Positions 1-8,869 of a stretch of DNA of 64,000 bases are shown here, in pieces. The stretch covers positions 316,018-380,017 of the forward strand of contig CAXXKP010000006.1 in NCBI GenBank assembly GCA_963663665.2, in the 5' to 3' direction. The stretch's first letter is position 1, and each line of letters starts with the position of its first letter. The stretch comes from SABI01 sp963663665 (lineage in GTDB: Bacteria > Spirochaetota > Spirochaetia > Sphaerochaetales > Sphaerochaetaceae). Both the position numbers and the translations under genes were made by a program. A model generated the notes under the pieces. That model worked only from the letters and a program-made list of their open reading frames with translations. It was not told the DNA's origin and made no database searches.

Positions 1-561
1 AGGGTGGAATATAAGTGTAGCTTCTAGAAACCTTTTTAATTCCCTTCTTCTTTTTAGTGGGTCTAATGTTTGAAAGGCGATAATGTGAAAAGCTTCCCAC
101 ATGAACACCCATCCTCCAATAAGAATACCTTCTCTCACTATTCGATATGCAAAAACAGAATTAGAAGGACTTGAACTAAAGTAATACATCGCAATGATAA
201 ACACAGCAATGAGGGCGACTAATATTGCAAATCTAATTTTCCGACCTATTTCTCTGTTAACATATTGAAGGAGCGCTAAGTAATAATTATGGTAACTATT
301 AATAATCATACTCTCTTTTTGAGGATCTTCTTCTCGATGTTTAATTGCAAAAACTATCTCAATCTTCTTATTAAGAGGGATCTCATTTGAGCATACATCT
401 AGAAACTGAGCGAGATCAGGATGAAGATCCCGTCGTTTATAGGTAGAATTATCCCACTCATGAAAGTAATCAAGATATCTCTCTAATGCTACATCAATGA
501 TAACTTTTCCATTTGCTTCATTTATTCGATATACTTGTTGATAATACTTACTACGTTTCAT
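1..561 (-). CDS. Unknown two-TM membrane protein, 3' part off the window
   Basis: An open frame of 187 codons runs from an ATG at 561 off the left edge, so the C-terminus is missing. The first 110 residues are hydrophilic and rich in charged and Tyr residues. They are followed by two hydrophobic segments (about residues 110-128 and 143-163) and then a basic patch with several Arg/Lys. This is consistent with a cytoplasmic N-domain anchored by a two-helix membrane region. I recognise no family. It lies downstream of, and on the same strand as, the nitrilase-family gene, with a gap of about 50 bases. Codon use resembles its neighbours. Confidence 0.7.
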   Translation of the reverse strand, partial: MKRSKYYQQVYRINEANGKVIIDVALERYLDYFHEWDNSTYKRRDLHPDLAQFLDVCSNEIPLNKKIEIVFAIKHREEDPQKESMIINSYHNYYLALLQYVNREIGRKIRFAILVALIAVFIIAMYYFSSSPSNSVFAYRIVREGILIGGWVFMWEAFHIIAFQTLDPLKRRRELKRFLEATLIFHP

Positions 562-614
562 CAAATCCTCATCTCGATTATTCTAATACATAATCTACTG
601 ATACGTATACAATC

Positions 615-1394
615 CTACTCAATCCATTCTCGATAAAGTTCTTTTTGTTTATCTTGCAAGAATCTGAAATGATCTCTTTCTTTCACCACCTCAGATACGT
701 CGATATCGAAAAGAAAAAGATTTTCAGCAATTTCTTTTCTTTCGACCTCTCTTCCATCTGGTGCAAATACAACAGCATCTCCTCCAAATAATACATTATC
801 ATTATCATAACCATTTCGATTCAGGCCTACCATGAAAAGTTGATTCTCAATAGCACGGGCTTTAAGAAGCGTAATAAAGTGAGACGTTCTACTCTTAGGC
901 CATGAGGCAATGTTAAAAATAATTTCCGAAAAATCCGCAAGATAGCGAAAAAGTTCACCAAACCTCAAGTCATAACAAATAGTAAGCCCTATAGTTGTTT
1001 CTAAAAGAGGGCAAAAAAATGGTGTATTACCTTGCGTAATATACGTATTCTCATTAGCAAATGTAAATAAATGAATCTTATCATAGGTACATAATTCAAT
1101 ACCGTTATCGTCAAGAAGAGTAGCGCTATTATAATGTAGAGAATTTACTGTTTTTACCCATCCAAAGATAATATGGATGCTGTGTTTCTTAGAGATCTCA
1201 GAGAAAAAGAGAAGAGCATTTGTTTCTTCTACCTTCTCAATGCTCTCTTTCCCATAGCCTGTAAGGCACATCTCAGGAAAGACAACAAGTGAAGATCCAT
1301 ACTTCTTACTTTCGATGACAGCCTCAGTAATAAGTTTCTTATTTTTTTCTACATCCTGCCATTCAATAGAGAGAGAACATAATGTAATTCTCAT
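615..1394 (-). CDS. Carbon-nitrogen hydrolase (nitrilase superfamily)
   Basis: This is a 259-residue protein with the nitrilase-superfamily triad in the expected order: Glu in PEMCLTGYG, Lys in YDKIHLF and Cys in ICYDLRFGE. Family members hydrolyse amides or nitriles in the cytoplasm. The length and the CYDLRF motif fit omega-amidase-like enzymes (alpha-ketoglutaramate or alpha-ketosuccinamate hydrolysis), but the substrate cannot be read from sequence. The ATG at 1394 is chosen because GGAG lies 9 bases upstream. A TTG five codons earlier overlaps that ribosome site. The gene stands alone between the edge gene and the tkt terminator. Confidence 0.88.
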   Translation of the reverse strand: MRITLCSLSIEWQDVEKNKKLITEAVIESKKYGSSLVVFPEMCLTGYGKESIEKVEETNALLFFSEISKKHSIHIIFGWVKTVNSLHYNSATLLDDNGIELCTYDKIHLFTFANENTYITQGNTPFFCPLLETTIGLTICYDLRFGELFRYLADFSEIIFNIASWPKSRTSHFITLLKARAIENQLFMVGLNRNGYDNDNVLFGGDAVVFAPDGREVERKEIAENLFLFDIDVSEVVKERDHFRFLQDKQKELYREWIE

Positions 1395-1510
1395 ATAATT
1401 TATCTCCAAAATGAATTATATCATCAATTAGTGATGCTTGGTACTCATGAAAATCACCAATGAACACAAAAAAAAGAGATTCCGAGGTAATGAATTGTGT
1501 AATTGTTAGC

Positions 1511-1538
1511 AAAAAAGGGCACCTTTATAGATGCCCTT
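1511..1538 (-). terminator. Rho-independent terminator of tkt
   Basis: On the minus strand, a 7-bp stem AAGGGCA/TGCCCTT with a 10-base loop is followed by six T residues. It lies 23 bases after the tkt stop codon. Its loop and closing bases match those of the lepA terminator at 27499-27527. Confidence 0.85.
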
Positions 1539-1560
1539 CCTTGTAATGCAAAAAACCTTA

Positions 1561-3555
1561 CTATAACAATGAAGAGGCTGCTTTATAAACGGCATCACTT
1601 GTTATTCCAAAAAGATTATACAGTTCATGAGCAGGTGCTGACTCTCCAAAACTGTTCATACCAATGATTTTCCCGTCAAGGCCAACATATTTATTCCAAT
1701 AATCAACATGGGCTGCTTCTACTGCAACTCTCTTTCTCACTGAAGATGGGAGTACGCTCTCTTTATACGAAGAAGATTGTCTTTCAAATACTTCAGGAGA
1801 AGGTAGAGAGACAACTCGAACCTGAACCCCTTCATCACTAAGCTTCTTTGCTGCACTTAAGGCTAGAGAGACTTCACTTCCTGTACCGATAAGGATTACT
1901 TCAGGGGTTCCTTTGCTATCTAATAAGACATAGCCACCTTTTTCAATATTTTTAACCTGTTCTTCAGTTCGATCCTGAGGATCAAGATTCTGCCTGCTCA
2001 ACAATAGTGCGGTTGGACCAGTAGTGTGTTTTACTGCTTCTTTCCAAGCTACTGCAGTTTCTACTGCATCACATGGCCTCCAAGATGTCATGTTTGGAGT
2101 AATTCTCAACATCGTAATCTGCTCAACTGGTTGGTGCGTTGGACCATCTTCACCAAGACCTATCGAGTCGTGGGTGAAAACATAAACGACCTGTAAACCC
2201 ATGAGAGACGCCATGCGAATTGCATTCTTCGCATATTCCATAAAAATAAGGAAGGTTCCGCCGTATGGAAGGAATCCCCCATGGAGAGCTAATCCGTTCA
2301 TGATTGCAGACATACCGAATTCTCTTACTCCATAGTGAAGGTAGTTTCCGCTGAAGTCCTTTGATGTAATTGATTTTGAAGATTTAGTAAAAGTGAGATT
2401 AGATGGTGCAAGATCAGCAGATCCACCAACAAATTCACTTACCATAGGAGTTAAAGCATCGAGTACCATTTGAGAAGCTTTTCTAGAAGCGACTTTCACC
2501 CCTTCTTTTTGCCATGAAGCAATAAATGCATCCATTTGAGCTTCCCATCCTGGTTTTCTCTCCCCACTCAATCTTCTCTTTAATTCTTTGGCTTCTTCGG
2601 GAAATTCTTTTTCATAGGAAGCAAACTGTACATTCCAATCCTCTTCAATTTTCTTCCCTTTTTCTTTGCAATCCCATTGTGCATAAATCTCTTGTGGAAC
2701 AAAGAATGGTTCATCGTACTTCCATCCCAAAGCCTCACGAGTCAAGGCGACTTCCTTCTCTCCTAAAGGTGCTCCATGGCACTCTTCTTTTCCAGCCTTG
2801 TTAGGAGAACCAAACCCGATTGTTGTCTTACAACATATAAGAGTTGGTTTATCACTAATAAGTTTTGCTTCATGAATTGCTTTTTCAATAGAGGCGCTAT
2901 CATGGCCATCAACATCTCTAATTACATGCCAATTATAGGCTTCGAAACGGGATGGAGTGTCATCGGTGAACCATCCCTTTACATCCCCATCTATACTAAT
3001 TCCATTATCATCATAGATAGCAATAAGTTTCCCTAGACCCCAAGTTCCCGCAAGAGAAGCCACTTCATGACTAATACCTTCCATCATACATCCATCACCT
3101 AAGAAGGTGTATGTATGATGATCGATAATAGCATGCCCAGGCTTATTGAATTGACTAGAGAGCATTTTTTCAGCAAGAGCCATACCGACAGCATTAGCAA
3201 GACCTTGACCTAGTGGACCTGTAGTTGTCTCAACACCTACTGTGACACCATATTCTGGATGTCCTGCTGTTTTTGAATGCAATTGTCGAAATTTCTTTAA
3301 CTCCTCAAGTGGTAAATCATACCCTGTAAGGTGGAGCAATGAATATAGCAACATTGAACCATGTCCATTTGAGAGAACAAAGCGGTCTCTATTCACCCAA
3401 GAAGGATTTGAAGGGTTATGCTTCATTTCTCTTCTAAATACAACCTCTGCGATATCAGCCATTCCCATTGGAGCCCCTGGATGTCCACTTGCAGCTTTTT
3501 GAACTGCATCCATACTTAGTATTCTCACGGCATTTGCTAAATCTCTGTTATTCAT
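1561..3555 (-). CDS. tkt: Transketolase
   Basis: This is a 664-residue, full-length transketolase. It transfers two-carbon ketol units between sugar phosphates in the non-oxidative pentose phosphate pathway, using thiamine diphosphate. Visible signatures are the N-terminal GHPGAPMGMAD, the TPP motif starting GDGCMMEG, the catalytic-Glu region REFGMSAIMNG, and HDSIGLGEDGPTHQPVE in the pyrimidine-binding domain. The start is ATG at 3555 with AGGAGAG upstream. It is monocistronic with its own terminator, and the upstream gene is a separate redox unit. Confidence 0.97.
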   Translation of the reverse strand: MNNRDLANAVRILSMDAVQKAASGHPGAPMGMADIAEVVFRREMKHNPSNPSWVNRDRFVLSNGHGSMLLYSLLHLTGYDLPLEELKKFRQLHSKTAGHPEYGVTVGVETTTGPLGQGLANAVGMALAEKMLSSQFNKPGHAIIDHHTYTFLGDGCMMEGISHEVASLAGTWGLGKLIAIYDDNGISIDGDVKGWFTDDTPSRFEAYNWHVIRDVDGHDSASIEKAIHEAKLISDKPTLICCKTTIGFGSPNKAGKEECHGAPLGEKEVALTREALGWKYDEPFFVPQEIYAQWDCKEKGKKIEEDWNVQFASYEKEFPEEAKELKRRLSGERKPGWEAQMDAFIASWQKEGVKVASRKASQMVLDALTPMVSEFVGGSADLAPSNLTFTKSSKSITSKDFSGNYLHYGVREFGMSAIMNGLALHGGFLPYGGTFLIFMEYAKNAIRMASLMGLQVVYVFTHDSIGLGEDGPTHQPVEQITMLRITPNMTSWRPCDAVETAVAWKEAVKHTTGPTALLLSRQNLDPQDRTEEQVKNIEKGGYVLLDSKGTPEVILIGTGSEVSLALSAAKKLSDEGVQVRVVSLPSPEVFERQSSSYKESVLPSSVRKRVAVEAAHVDYWNKYVGLDGKIIGMNSFGESAPAHELYNLFGITSDAVYKAASSLL

Positions 3556-3665
3556 TTCACTCTCCTATATATATTCAAGTATTATAAAAATATTCAAACA
3601 AAAACAGTCTAGTATGAAGAAGATTAAAGGTCAACAAACAGGGCTCAATTTTACTAATACTGTGA

Positions 3666-4406
3666 TTATAGGGAATCAATGAGAGTTTGAAGTTTTCCTT
3701 TATATAGTGAAAATTCAACTCCATTACTCGTTGCAAAGTCTTTGATAATGGTATTCTTTCCACCAATGGGAACTCCAAGAACTCTTTCTATTTCTGATTG
3801 AGGAACACCCCAACTAATTACATCATTAAATGTAGTGTTTCCTTTCACAACCATATCTTGAGTCGTAGTCTCTTCTACTACGTCAGTAGTCGTATTAATC
3901 ATCACATTAATTCCAGATGGATTAAAACTTCGTTCACTCAAAGTTGCATATTGCTCATCAGATATCTTCTCAAGTGTGTAAAGTAGATTTACTGCGGTTA
4001 ATGGAAGAATGGTATCTTCCTCTGCAACATAAGGAATCTCAAGGTACAAAGATACAAAGTATCTAATACTATCGGTTCCAATATCACCTTCAACTAATCC
4101 TAAGTCTTGATAGACCTCTTCTATATCTTTAGCTTTATACTCTACTGCCTTCATGACAGATGTATCAAGAAGGAAGGCTGAGGCGATTGTCTCTGATGGT
4201 ACTCCATAGTAAGTTTCGATATCTAATAAGGAATAGGATCCTTTAATATCTGCAGGATTGGAGGTACCAACAAATTCACCAGTGGTTATTTTTGTTGGTA
4301 CTTTCTTTCCTTCCGTAATCCAGAGTCCAGAAACTATAAGGATCAACACTCCCCCAAGAAGTACAACAATTATTAATAATGCTACGATTTTTGAGTTGAT
4401 TTTCAT
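3666..4406 (-). CDS. Membrane-anchored protein with two IKG/GVP repeat units, partner of NapH-like protein
   Basis: This 246-residue protein has one N-terminal membrane helix (residues 8-30) and an extracytoplasmic remainder. Two related units are visible: residues 54-80 (IKGSYSLLDI then YGVP) and 187-213 (VKGNTTFNDV then WGVP). Each combines I/VKG, a hydrophobic-acidic stretch, GVP and a helix, with a Thr-rich linker before the second unit. I do not recognise a named family. From memory, similar units occur in proteins encoded beside membrane polyferredoxins. Its ATG overlaps the stop of the upstream 4Fe-4S gene by 4 bases (ATGA), so translation is coupled and a shared complex is likely. No Cys or heme motif is present. 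Confidence 0.75.
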   Translation of the reverse strand: MKINSKIVALLIIVVLLGGVLILIVSGLWITEGKKVPTKITTGEFVGTSNPADIKGSYSLLDIETYYGVPSETIASAFLLDTSVMKAVEYKAKDIEEVYQDLGLVEGDIGTDSIRYFVSLYLEIPYVAEEDTILPLTAVNLLYTLEKISDEQYATLSERSFNPSGINVMINTTTDVVEETTTQDMVVKGNTTFNDVISWGVPQSEIERVLGVPIGGKNTIIKDFATSNGVEFSLYKGKLQTLIDSL

Positions 4407-5242
4407 TTCTTTTCCCCTTGTGGTATAGTAGTGTTAAGTTCTACTGTTGAACCAACAGGACATGCTACTTCACTTGTACACTCTAAACATGAAATACATT
4501 GGTGGTCTCTAATAATCTTCTTGTTTGAGACCTCTATATTCATTGGACAGGCTTTATCACACTTAGAACAACTGATACACGTACTCTCATTTCGACGAAT
4601 ACTAAATATTCTAAATAAGTTTGTAAGACCAAGTAATGCACCATATGGGCAAGCATACTTACAAAATGGTCTCTCAATGAAAAGCGAAGAAATCATAACA
4701 ACCGCTAATGCAATGAATGCACCTATAGCTACTTCTCCTGTCCAGAAATTAAATAAGGCATAATAGGGGTCATATGAAGCGAAAACAAGTTTTGTACTTA
4801 TTGCTGTGACTACCACAACCCAAATTAGTACTCCATAACGAAGATATCTTAGTATCGAGTCGAGTCGTTTTGGAATCATTCGATTATAACGTTTCTTAAA
4901 GATTTTTCTTCCAATTTTTGCCATCCATTCTTGAAAAGTACCAAAAGGGCATACCCAACTACAAAATATTGGCCCAGCTACTATCGCAGTAACTAACACT
5001 AATAACATGAGATAGAATGATGATTCATGAATTTTCTGTGTGAAAGTTCCAGCAGTTAGATATTGGTAGATTGAAACCACTCCACCAAATGGACAAATAG
5101 CATGAAGTGATGCCCCCTGGAGAAGAGGTATGGTGATTCCCGTCTCTTCTAAGGAATGTCCTATAACAACAATAAGCACGATGATAAAAAAAACTATTTG
5201 TACAATACTTCGAATTGTATGTGCACTTGAACGTTTTTTCAT
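4403..5242 (-). CDS. NapH/NosR-like 4Fe-4S membrane polyferredoxin
   Basis: This 279-residue integral membrane protein has about five hydrophobic segments. Two membrane-adjacent CxxxCP motifs are present (C94/C98 and C194/C198, typical of NapH/CcoG/RdxA-like proteins). Two C-terminal ferredoxin clusters follow: C222, C225, C228, C232 and C249, C252, C255, C261. The second has a five-residue gap before its last Cys (CISCLECTSEVACP). Family members pass electrons between the membrane and an exported or cytoplasmic redox partner. The partner here is unknown, although the coupled downstream gene is a candidate. There is no nitrate or nitrous-oxide reductase nearby. Confidence 0.85.
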   Translation of the reverse strand: MKKRSSAHTIRSIVQIVFFIIVLIVVIGHSLEETGITIPLLQGASLHAICPFGGVVSIYQYLTAGTFTQKIHESSFYLMLLVLVTAIVAGPIFCSWVCPFGTFQEWMAKIGRKIFKKRYNRMIPKRLDSILRYLRYGVLIWVVVVTAISTKLVFASYDPYYALFNFWTGEVAIGAFIALAVVMISSLFIERPFCKYACPYGALLGLTNLFRIFSIRRNESTCISCSKCDKACPMNIEVSNKKIIRDHQCISCLECTSEVACPVGSTVELNTTIPQGEKK

Positions 5243-5393
5243 GAGTCCCTCCCTTTACCTTTTTTTATTAAAGTAATTGTAACAGATAAAAGTAAATTTT
5301 GAATAAAGAAACAATGAAGAAATGATAGAAATACTGAAAAAAGTACGCTCAATGGCAAAATATACGTAACCTACTTTCTGGGAATATTGCCAT

Positions 5394-5422
5394 AAAAAAA
5401 AGAGATGAATTCAATCATCTCT
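5394..5422 (-). terminator. Strong rho-independent terminator
   Basis: On the minus strand, a perfect 8-bp stem AGAGATGA/TCATCTCT with a 6-base loop is followed by eight T residues. It lies about 40 bases after the stop of the small ORF at 5463-5612, which it would terminate. Confidence 0.85.
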
Positions 5423-5462
5423 CCTTTTGTATATAATATCATTCTATCGAATGATTGTGTTC

Positions 5463-5612
5463 TTAGTTGATTACTTTATCAGCAAATTTAGCATGTAAGA
5501 TAAGGATTGCTGCGATAATAGGGAGTGTTGAAATAGAATAATTGCCTATCTTGAATGAGTAGAACCTTATATGAAGTAGTAAATTATGGCTTAATGTTAA
5601 TATTTTTTTCAT
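5463..5612 (-). CDS. Small membrane protein, 49 residues, unknown
   Basis: A 49-codon ORF begins MKKILTLSHNLLLHIRF and contains one hydrophobic segment (residues 27-39, ISTLPIIAAILIL). It ends HAKFADKVIN. GAGGG lies 9 bases upstream of the ATG and a strong terminator follows the stop, so it has the layout of a complete small gene. It lies between the AGE gene hairpin and the NapH-like gene, all on the minus strand. I recognise no family. An alternative is that it is the degenerate C-terminus of a lost transporter gene, since the last 25 residues look like a transporter tail. Confidence 0.5.
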   Translation of the reverse strand: MKKILTLSHNLLLHIRFYSFKIGNYSISTLPIIAAILILHAKFADKVIN

Positions 5613-5692
5613 CTTGTATTTCCCTCTGTTTCTATCATTTAAACCACTATTTAGGAAAAATGTTACAAGATATTTTTATTATTTTTCAAATC

Positions 5693-5713
5693 AACCGAGA
5701 AAGCTTCTCGGTT
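5693..5713 (-). terminator. Hairpin after the nan operon, possible weak terminator
   Basis: A perfect 9-bp inverted repeat AACCGAGAA/TTCTCGGTT with a 3-base loop lies 16 bases after the stop of the epimerase gene. On the minus strand it is followed by GATTTGAAAAAT rather than a clean T run, so termination may be inefficient and could allow read-through into the small ORF. Confidence 0.45.
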
Positions 5714-5728
5714 AATATGGAAAAGATT

Positions 5729-6901
5729 TTATGTATTAAGAAGTGTAATCACCTTTATATACATTCTAGGGATATGGAAAGGTCCTTTAAACATATTGCC
5801 TTTTAGAGGAGTGCTTAAAGAATTATCTTTATGGAAGTAACCAAACCATTCATGGTGAACAGGATCTACAAAATATTTTTGGGTATATTCATGAACCATG
5901 AGAAAATTCTTTTTATATTTATCCTCTTGAGTAAGATTAAATGCTAGGAGATTTGCTATCACAGCTTCATTCTGCGGCCACCAGAATTTCATGTCGTGCC
6001 AATATTCAGAGGAACTTTTGCCTAAAATATCTAAGAAATAGGTTATTCCTCCAAATTCAGAATCCCAACCTTTTTCAAACATCCAATTGAGCATTTTCAA
6101 TCCAAGCCTTTTATAATATTCTATTCCCCTATTACGATACTCTTCTAATATAAACCAAGCACCTTCAATAGCATGTCCTGGATTCAGTGTTCGCCCTTCA
6201 ATATGATCAAGATAAAGTTCATTGTTCATAGTGCACTGTTCAACAACAGCTTCAAATTCATCCCGTACAAAACTATCATCTATTTGTTTGATAAAAGAAT
6301 CAATCATTTTGTTGAGGTATGGTGTTTGTTCAGGGATTGCCTTCCTGAGTTCTTGCGCTGTATTTATAAGAATCATTGGAACGCCAAACCCTTTTGTCGG
6401 TCTATTATTATTATCTACTTTGGAGATCAGCAATCCTGGAGTATCAAGGATTTCAATTATGTACTTAAATAATGAAAATGCTTTTTCAGCATATTCCTTA
6501 CTCCCTATCGCTCTCGAATATGCACTATACCCAATGACAGCGAAAGTTTCGCTAAAAATATACCTTTCCCTTTTTACAATTTTTTTTCCTTCCTTGCTTA
6601 CTCTAAAGTACATTCTCATATCCGAAGGATCAAAACAATGACTATCTAAAAATTGGACTATATTCGTTGCTGCCTCTAGGTATTCCTTTCTTTGTGCTAC
6701 TTCTAAGTAAGATGTTGAGAAAGTCCAAAGAGCTCTTCCTTGAAACCAGACAGATTTATCCGAATCAAGAAGAGCTCCGTCCCGGTCGATTGCTGTATAA
6801 ATTCCACCATAAACTGAGTCTAGTCCATGGTTAATCCAAAAGGGAAGAATCGAATTAGTAAGTTGGTCTTTATATAGCGTATATATTGCAGAAAAATCCA
6901 C
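5729..6901 (-). CDS. N-acylglucosamine 2-epimerase family protein
   Basis: This 390-residue AGE/renin-binding-protein family enzyme is an (alpha/alpha)6 barrel that interconverts N-acetylglucosamine and N-acetylmannosamine in the cytoplasm. Supporting segments are the N-terminal FWINHGLDSVYGGIYTAIDR, NPGHAIEGAWFILEE (active-site His region) and KFWWPQNEAVIANL. The start is a GTG with GGAG 6 bases upstream, immediately after the nanA stop. Being last in a transporter-nanA operon, it most likely converts the ManNAc released by the lyase. Related cellobiose and mannose epimerases cannot be excluded from sequence alone. Confidence 0.88.
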   Translation of the reverse strand: MDFSAIYTLYKDQLTNSILPFWINHGLDSVYGGIYTAIDRDGALLDSDKSVWFQGRALWTFSTSYLEVAQRKEYLEAATNIVQFLDSHCFDPSDMRMYFRVSKEGKKIVKRERYIFSETFAVIGYSAYSRAIGSKEYAEKAFSLFKYIIEILDTPGLLISKVDNNNRPTKGFGVPMILINTAQELRKAIPEQTPYLNKMIDSFIKQIDDSFVRDEFEAVVEQCTMNNELYLDHIEGRTLNPGHAIEGAWFILEEYRNRGIEYYKRLGLKMLNWMFEKGWDSEFGGITYFLDILGKSSSEYWHDMKFWWPQNEAVIANLLAFNLTQEDKYKKNFLMVHEYTQKYFVDPVHHEWFGYFHKDNSLSTPLKGNMFKGPFHIPRMYIKVITLLNT

Positions 6902-6902
6902 T

Positions 6903-7835
6903 TTATGCTCCTAACATCGATAGGACTTTTGAGTTTATTGGTCCTACTTCCTTATTAATCCGATTGAGAGTGGCCATAACAACTTTCTCTTCTTCGTCTC
7001 GTAAACGTGTAAATGGAGCTCTTACCTCGCCAGCGTGAACTCCAGTAAGGTTCAATGTTCGTTTTATTGTAGAAAGAAATCCATTGTCTAAAACATACAT
7101 GATGATCTCATTAGCTTGCATTTGATATTTCCGTGCATCAAGAAGACGATCTTCCTTAACTGCAGTGTAGATGTCTTTAAAAAGCTCTGGCAATAGATTG
7201 TAAAAGGAACCAATGATTCCATCAGAGCCACTCATAAGCCCGCTCAAAGCCATTTCATCAACACCAGAATAAACCATAAAATCATTTCCAATCTCATTTT
7301 TTATCCGAGTAATTTCATGATGAGTAGACGCAGTATATTTGATTCCTTTTACGTTTTCTATTTCTGCTAAACGTTTAATCAGAGGATATCCCATAGTTCC
7401 AGCAAGAGGGATATTATACACAATCATGGGAATGTCTACAGCCTTACATATATCATTATAATAAGAGAAAATCTCATTCTCGTTGAATCTCCAATAAAAT
7501 GGAGGTACTGCAGAAATTGCATCCACACCACATTTTTCAGCATGTTTTGCTAAATCAATCGATGTTTTTGTCCCTATTGCACCTATGTGAGCAATCACTG
7601 GTTTTCTCTTATTTACCTGATCACAAACTACCTCAGTTACACTTTTTCTCTCCGTAGAATCCATCAAAAAAGTTTCGCCAGTACTTCCTGTGATATATAA
7701 ACCATCGCTGCCCTGATTAAGAAGAAAGTCAACTACTTCGCGTTGCCCATTTTCGTCAAAATTCCCTTGTATATCGAAACTCGTGACCATGGCAGGAAGC
7801 ATACCTTTGATGGTTCGAATCTTAAATGTACTCAT
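6903..7835 (-). CDS. nanA: N-acetylneuraminate lyase (DHDPS/NAL family)
   Basis: This 310-residue class I aldolase of the DapA/NanA family has GSTGE (the family G[ST]TGE motif), YNIPLAG containing the catalytic Tyr, and the Schiff-base Lys in GIKYTAS. Members cleave sialic acid to ManNAc and pyruvate, or condense pyruvate with other aldehydes. The NanA assignment rests on the adjoining AGE epimerase and the transporter, because DapA and NanA are hard to separate by eye. ATG 7835 has AGGAG upstream. Its position between oppF and the epimerase makes it part of the seven-gene operon that starts at 13473. Confidence 0.85.
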   Translation of the reverse strand: MSTFKIRTIKGMLPAMVTSFDIQGNFDENGQREVVDFLLNQGSDGLYITGSTGETFLMDSTERKSVTEVVCDQVNKRKPVIAHIGAIGTKTSIDLAKHAEKCGVDAISAVPPFYWRFNENEIFSYYNDICKAVDIPMIVYNIPLAGTMGYPLIKRLAEIENVKGIKYTASTHHEITRIKNEIGNDFMVYSGVDEMALSGLMSGSDGIIGSFYNLLPELFKDIYTAVKEDRLLDARKYQMQANEIIMYVLDNGFLSTIKRTLNLTGVHAGEVRAPFTRLRDEEEKVVMATLNRINKEVGPINSKVLSMLGA

Positions 7836-7852
7836 AATTATACTCCTTGTGC

Positions 7853-8869
7853 TTATCTAGCACTTTCTCTATCATCCATGAGGTGACATGCAACTAGGTG
7901 CTCTTTCCCCTCTATGGTGTATACTTTTAACTGTGGAATTGCGTCACAACATTTATCCATCTTGTATTTACATCGAGGATGAAATGGACATCCACTCGGT
8001 GGATTGATTGGATTTGGAACATCCCCTTCTAATACAATTCTCTTCTTCACATAATCAAGGTCTGCAACAGGAATTGATGATAACAATGCTTTGGTATATG
8101 GATGGCATGTATGAGTATAGAGCTGATCAGCATCACTGAGTTCTACAATATGTCCAAGATACATTACCGCGATTCTGTCTGCTATATATTCAACTACACT
8201 CAAATCATGAGTAATAAAAATATATGTAAGATTTCTTTTATGCTTAATTTCCATCAATAAGTTAAGGACTTGTGCTCTTATTGAGACATCAAGTGCACTC
8301 ACAGCTTCATCACAAACGATGAGTTCTGGATCTACACTCAACGCTCTAGCAATTCCAATTCTTTGTCTTTGACCACCACTGAACTCATTAGGGTAACGAT
8401 TCATATACTCCTTTCGCATATTCACTGATTCAAGTAAATCCGCAACAATCTTTTTCCGATCTTTTGAATCCTTAACACCAAACTTTTTAAGAGGATCGCT
8501 TAATGATCCATAGATAGTGAATGAGGGATTTAGAGAAGAATAAGGATCTTGGAAGACAATCTGCATCTTTTTCCTTGCGTTCATCATCTCCTTATCTTTC
8601 AATGTAATGAGATCTTTTAATTCTCCATCAAAATTATACTCAATTTTTCCATTTGTGGCCTTTACTAATTGTAATATTGTCTTACCCAATGTGGTTTTTC
8701 CACAGCCAGACTCCCCAACTAACCCTAAAGTTTCACCTTTATAGATTATTAGATCAACACCATCAACAGCTTTTACCTGCCCGACGGTTTTCTTAAATAC
8801 GCCTTTCTTTACTGGGAAATAAGTCTTCACATCGTTAAGGGACAAGAGGATTTCTCTATTTTCTATCAT
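7853..8869 (-). CDS. Oligopeptide-type ABC transporter ATPase (OppF/DppF)
   Basis: This 338-residue ATPase has Walker A GESGCGKTT, signature FSGGQRQRIGIARAL, Walker B LIVCDEAVSALD and the C-terminal oligopeptide-transporter extension with a Cys cluster (CPFHPRCKYKMDKCC) common to OppD/OppF/DppF. It powers import together with the upstream OppD. ATG 8869 overlaps the oppD stop by 14 bases and has GGAGG 9 bases upstream. Given nanA and AGE downstream, the substrate is probably a sialic acid rather than peptide. That is inference, with precedent in the Opp-type SatABCD sialic-acid transporter. Confidence 0.93.
   Translation of the reverse strand: MIENREILLSLNDVKTYFPVKKGVFKKTVGQVKAVDGVDLIIYKGETLGLVGESGCGKTTLGKTILQLVKATNGKIEYNFDGELKDLITLKDKEMMNARKKMQIVFQDPYSSLNPSFTIYGSLSDPLKKFGVKDSKDRKKIVADLLESVNMRKEYMNRYPNEFSGGQRQRIGIARALSVDPELIVCDEAVSALDVSIRAQVLNLLMEIKHKRNLTYIFITHDLSVVEYIADRIAVMYLGHIVELSDADQLYTHTCHPYTKALLSSIPVADLDYVKKRIVLEGDVPNPINPPSGCPFHPRCKYKMDKCCDAIPQLKVYTIEGKEHLVACHLMDDRESAR

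Larger units (their letters stand above)
5243..5728. other. Intergenic stretch with small ORF and two hairpins
   Basis: Between the NapH-like gene and the epimerase gene I see only the terminator at 5394-5422, the 49-codon ORF and the hairpin at 5693-5713. The rest is AT-rich with no recognisable coding signal. It presumably also holds the promoter of the NapH-like operon. Confidence 0.5.

Noticed and set aside
6222..6641. 139-codon plus-strand frame opposite the epimerase gene
   Set aside because: Antisense shadow without start signals; low-complexity hydrophobic translation.
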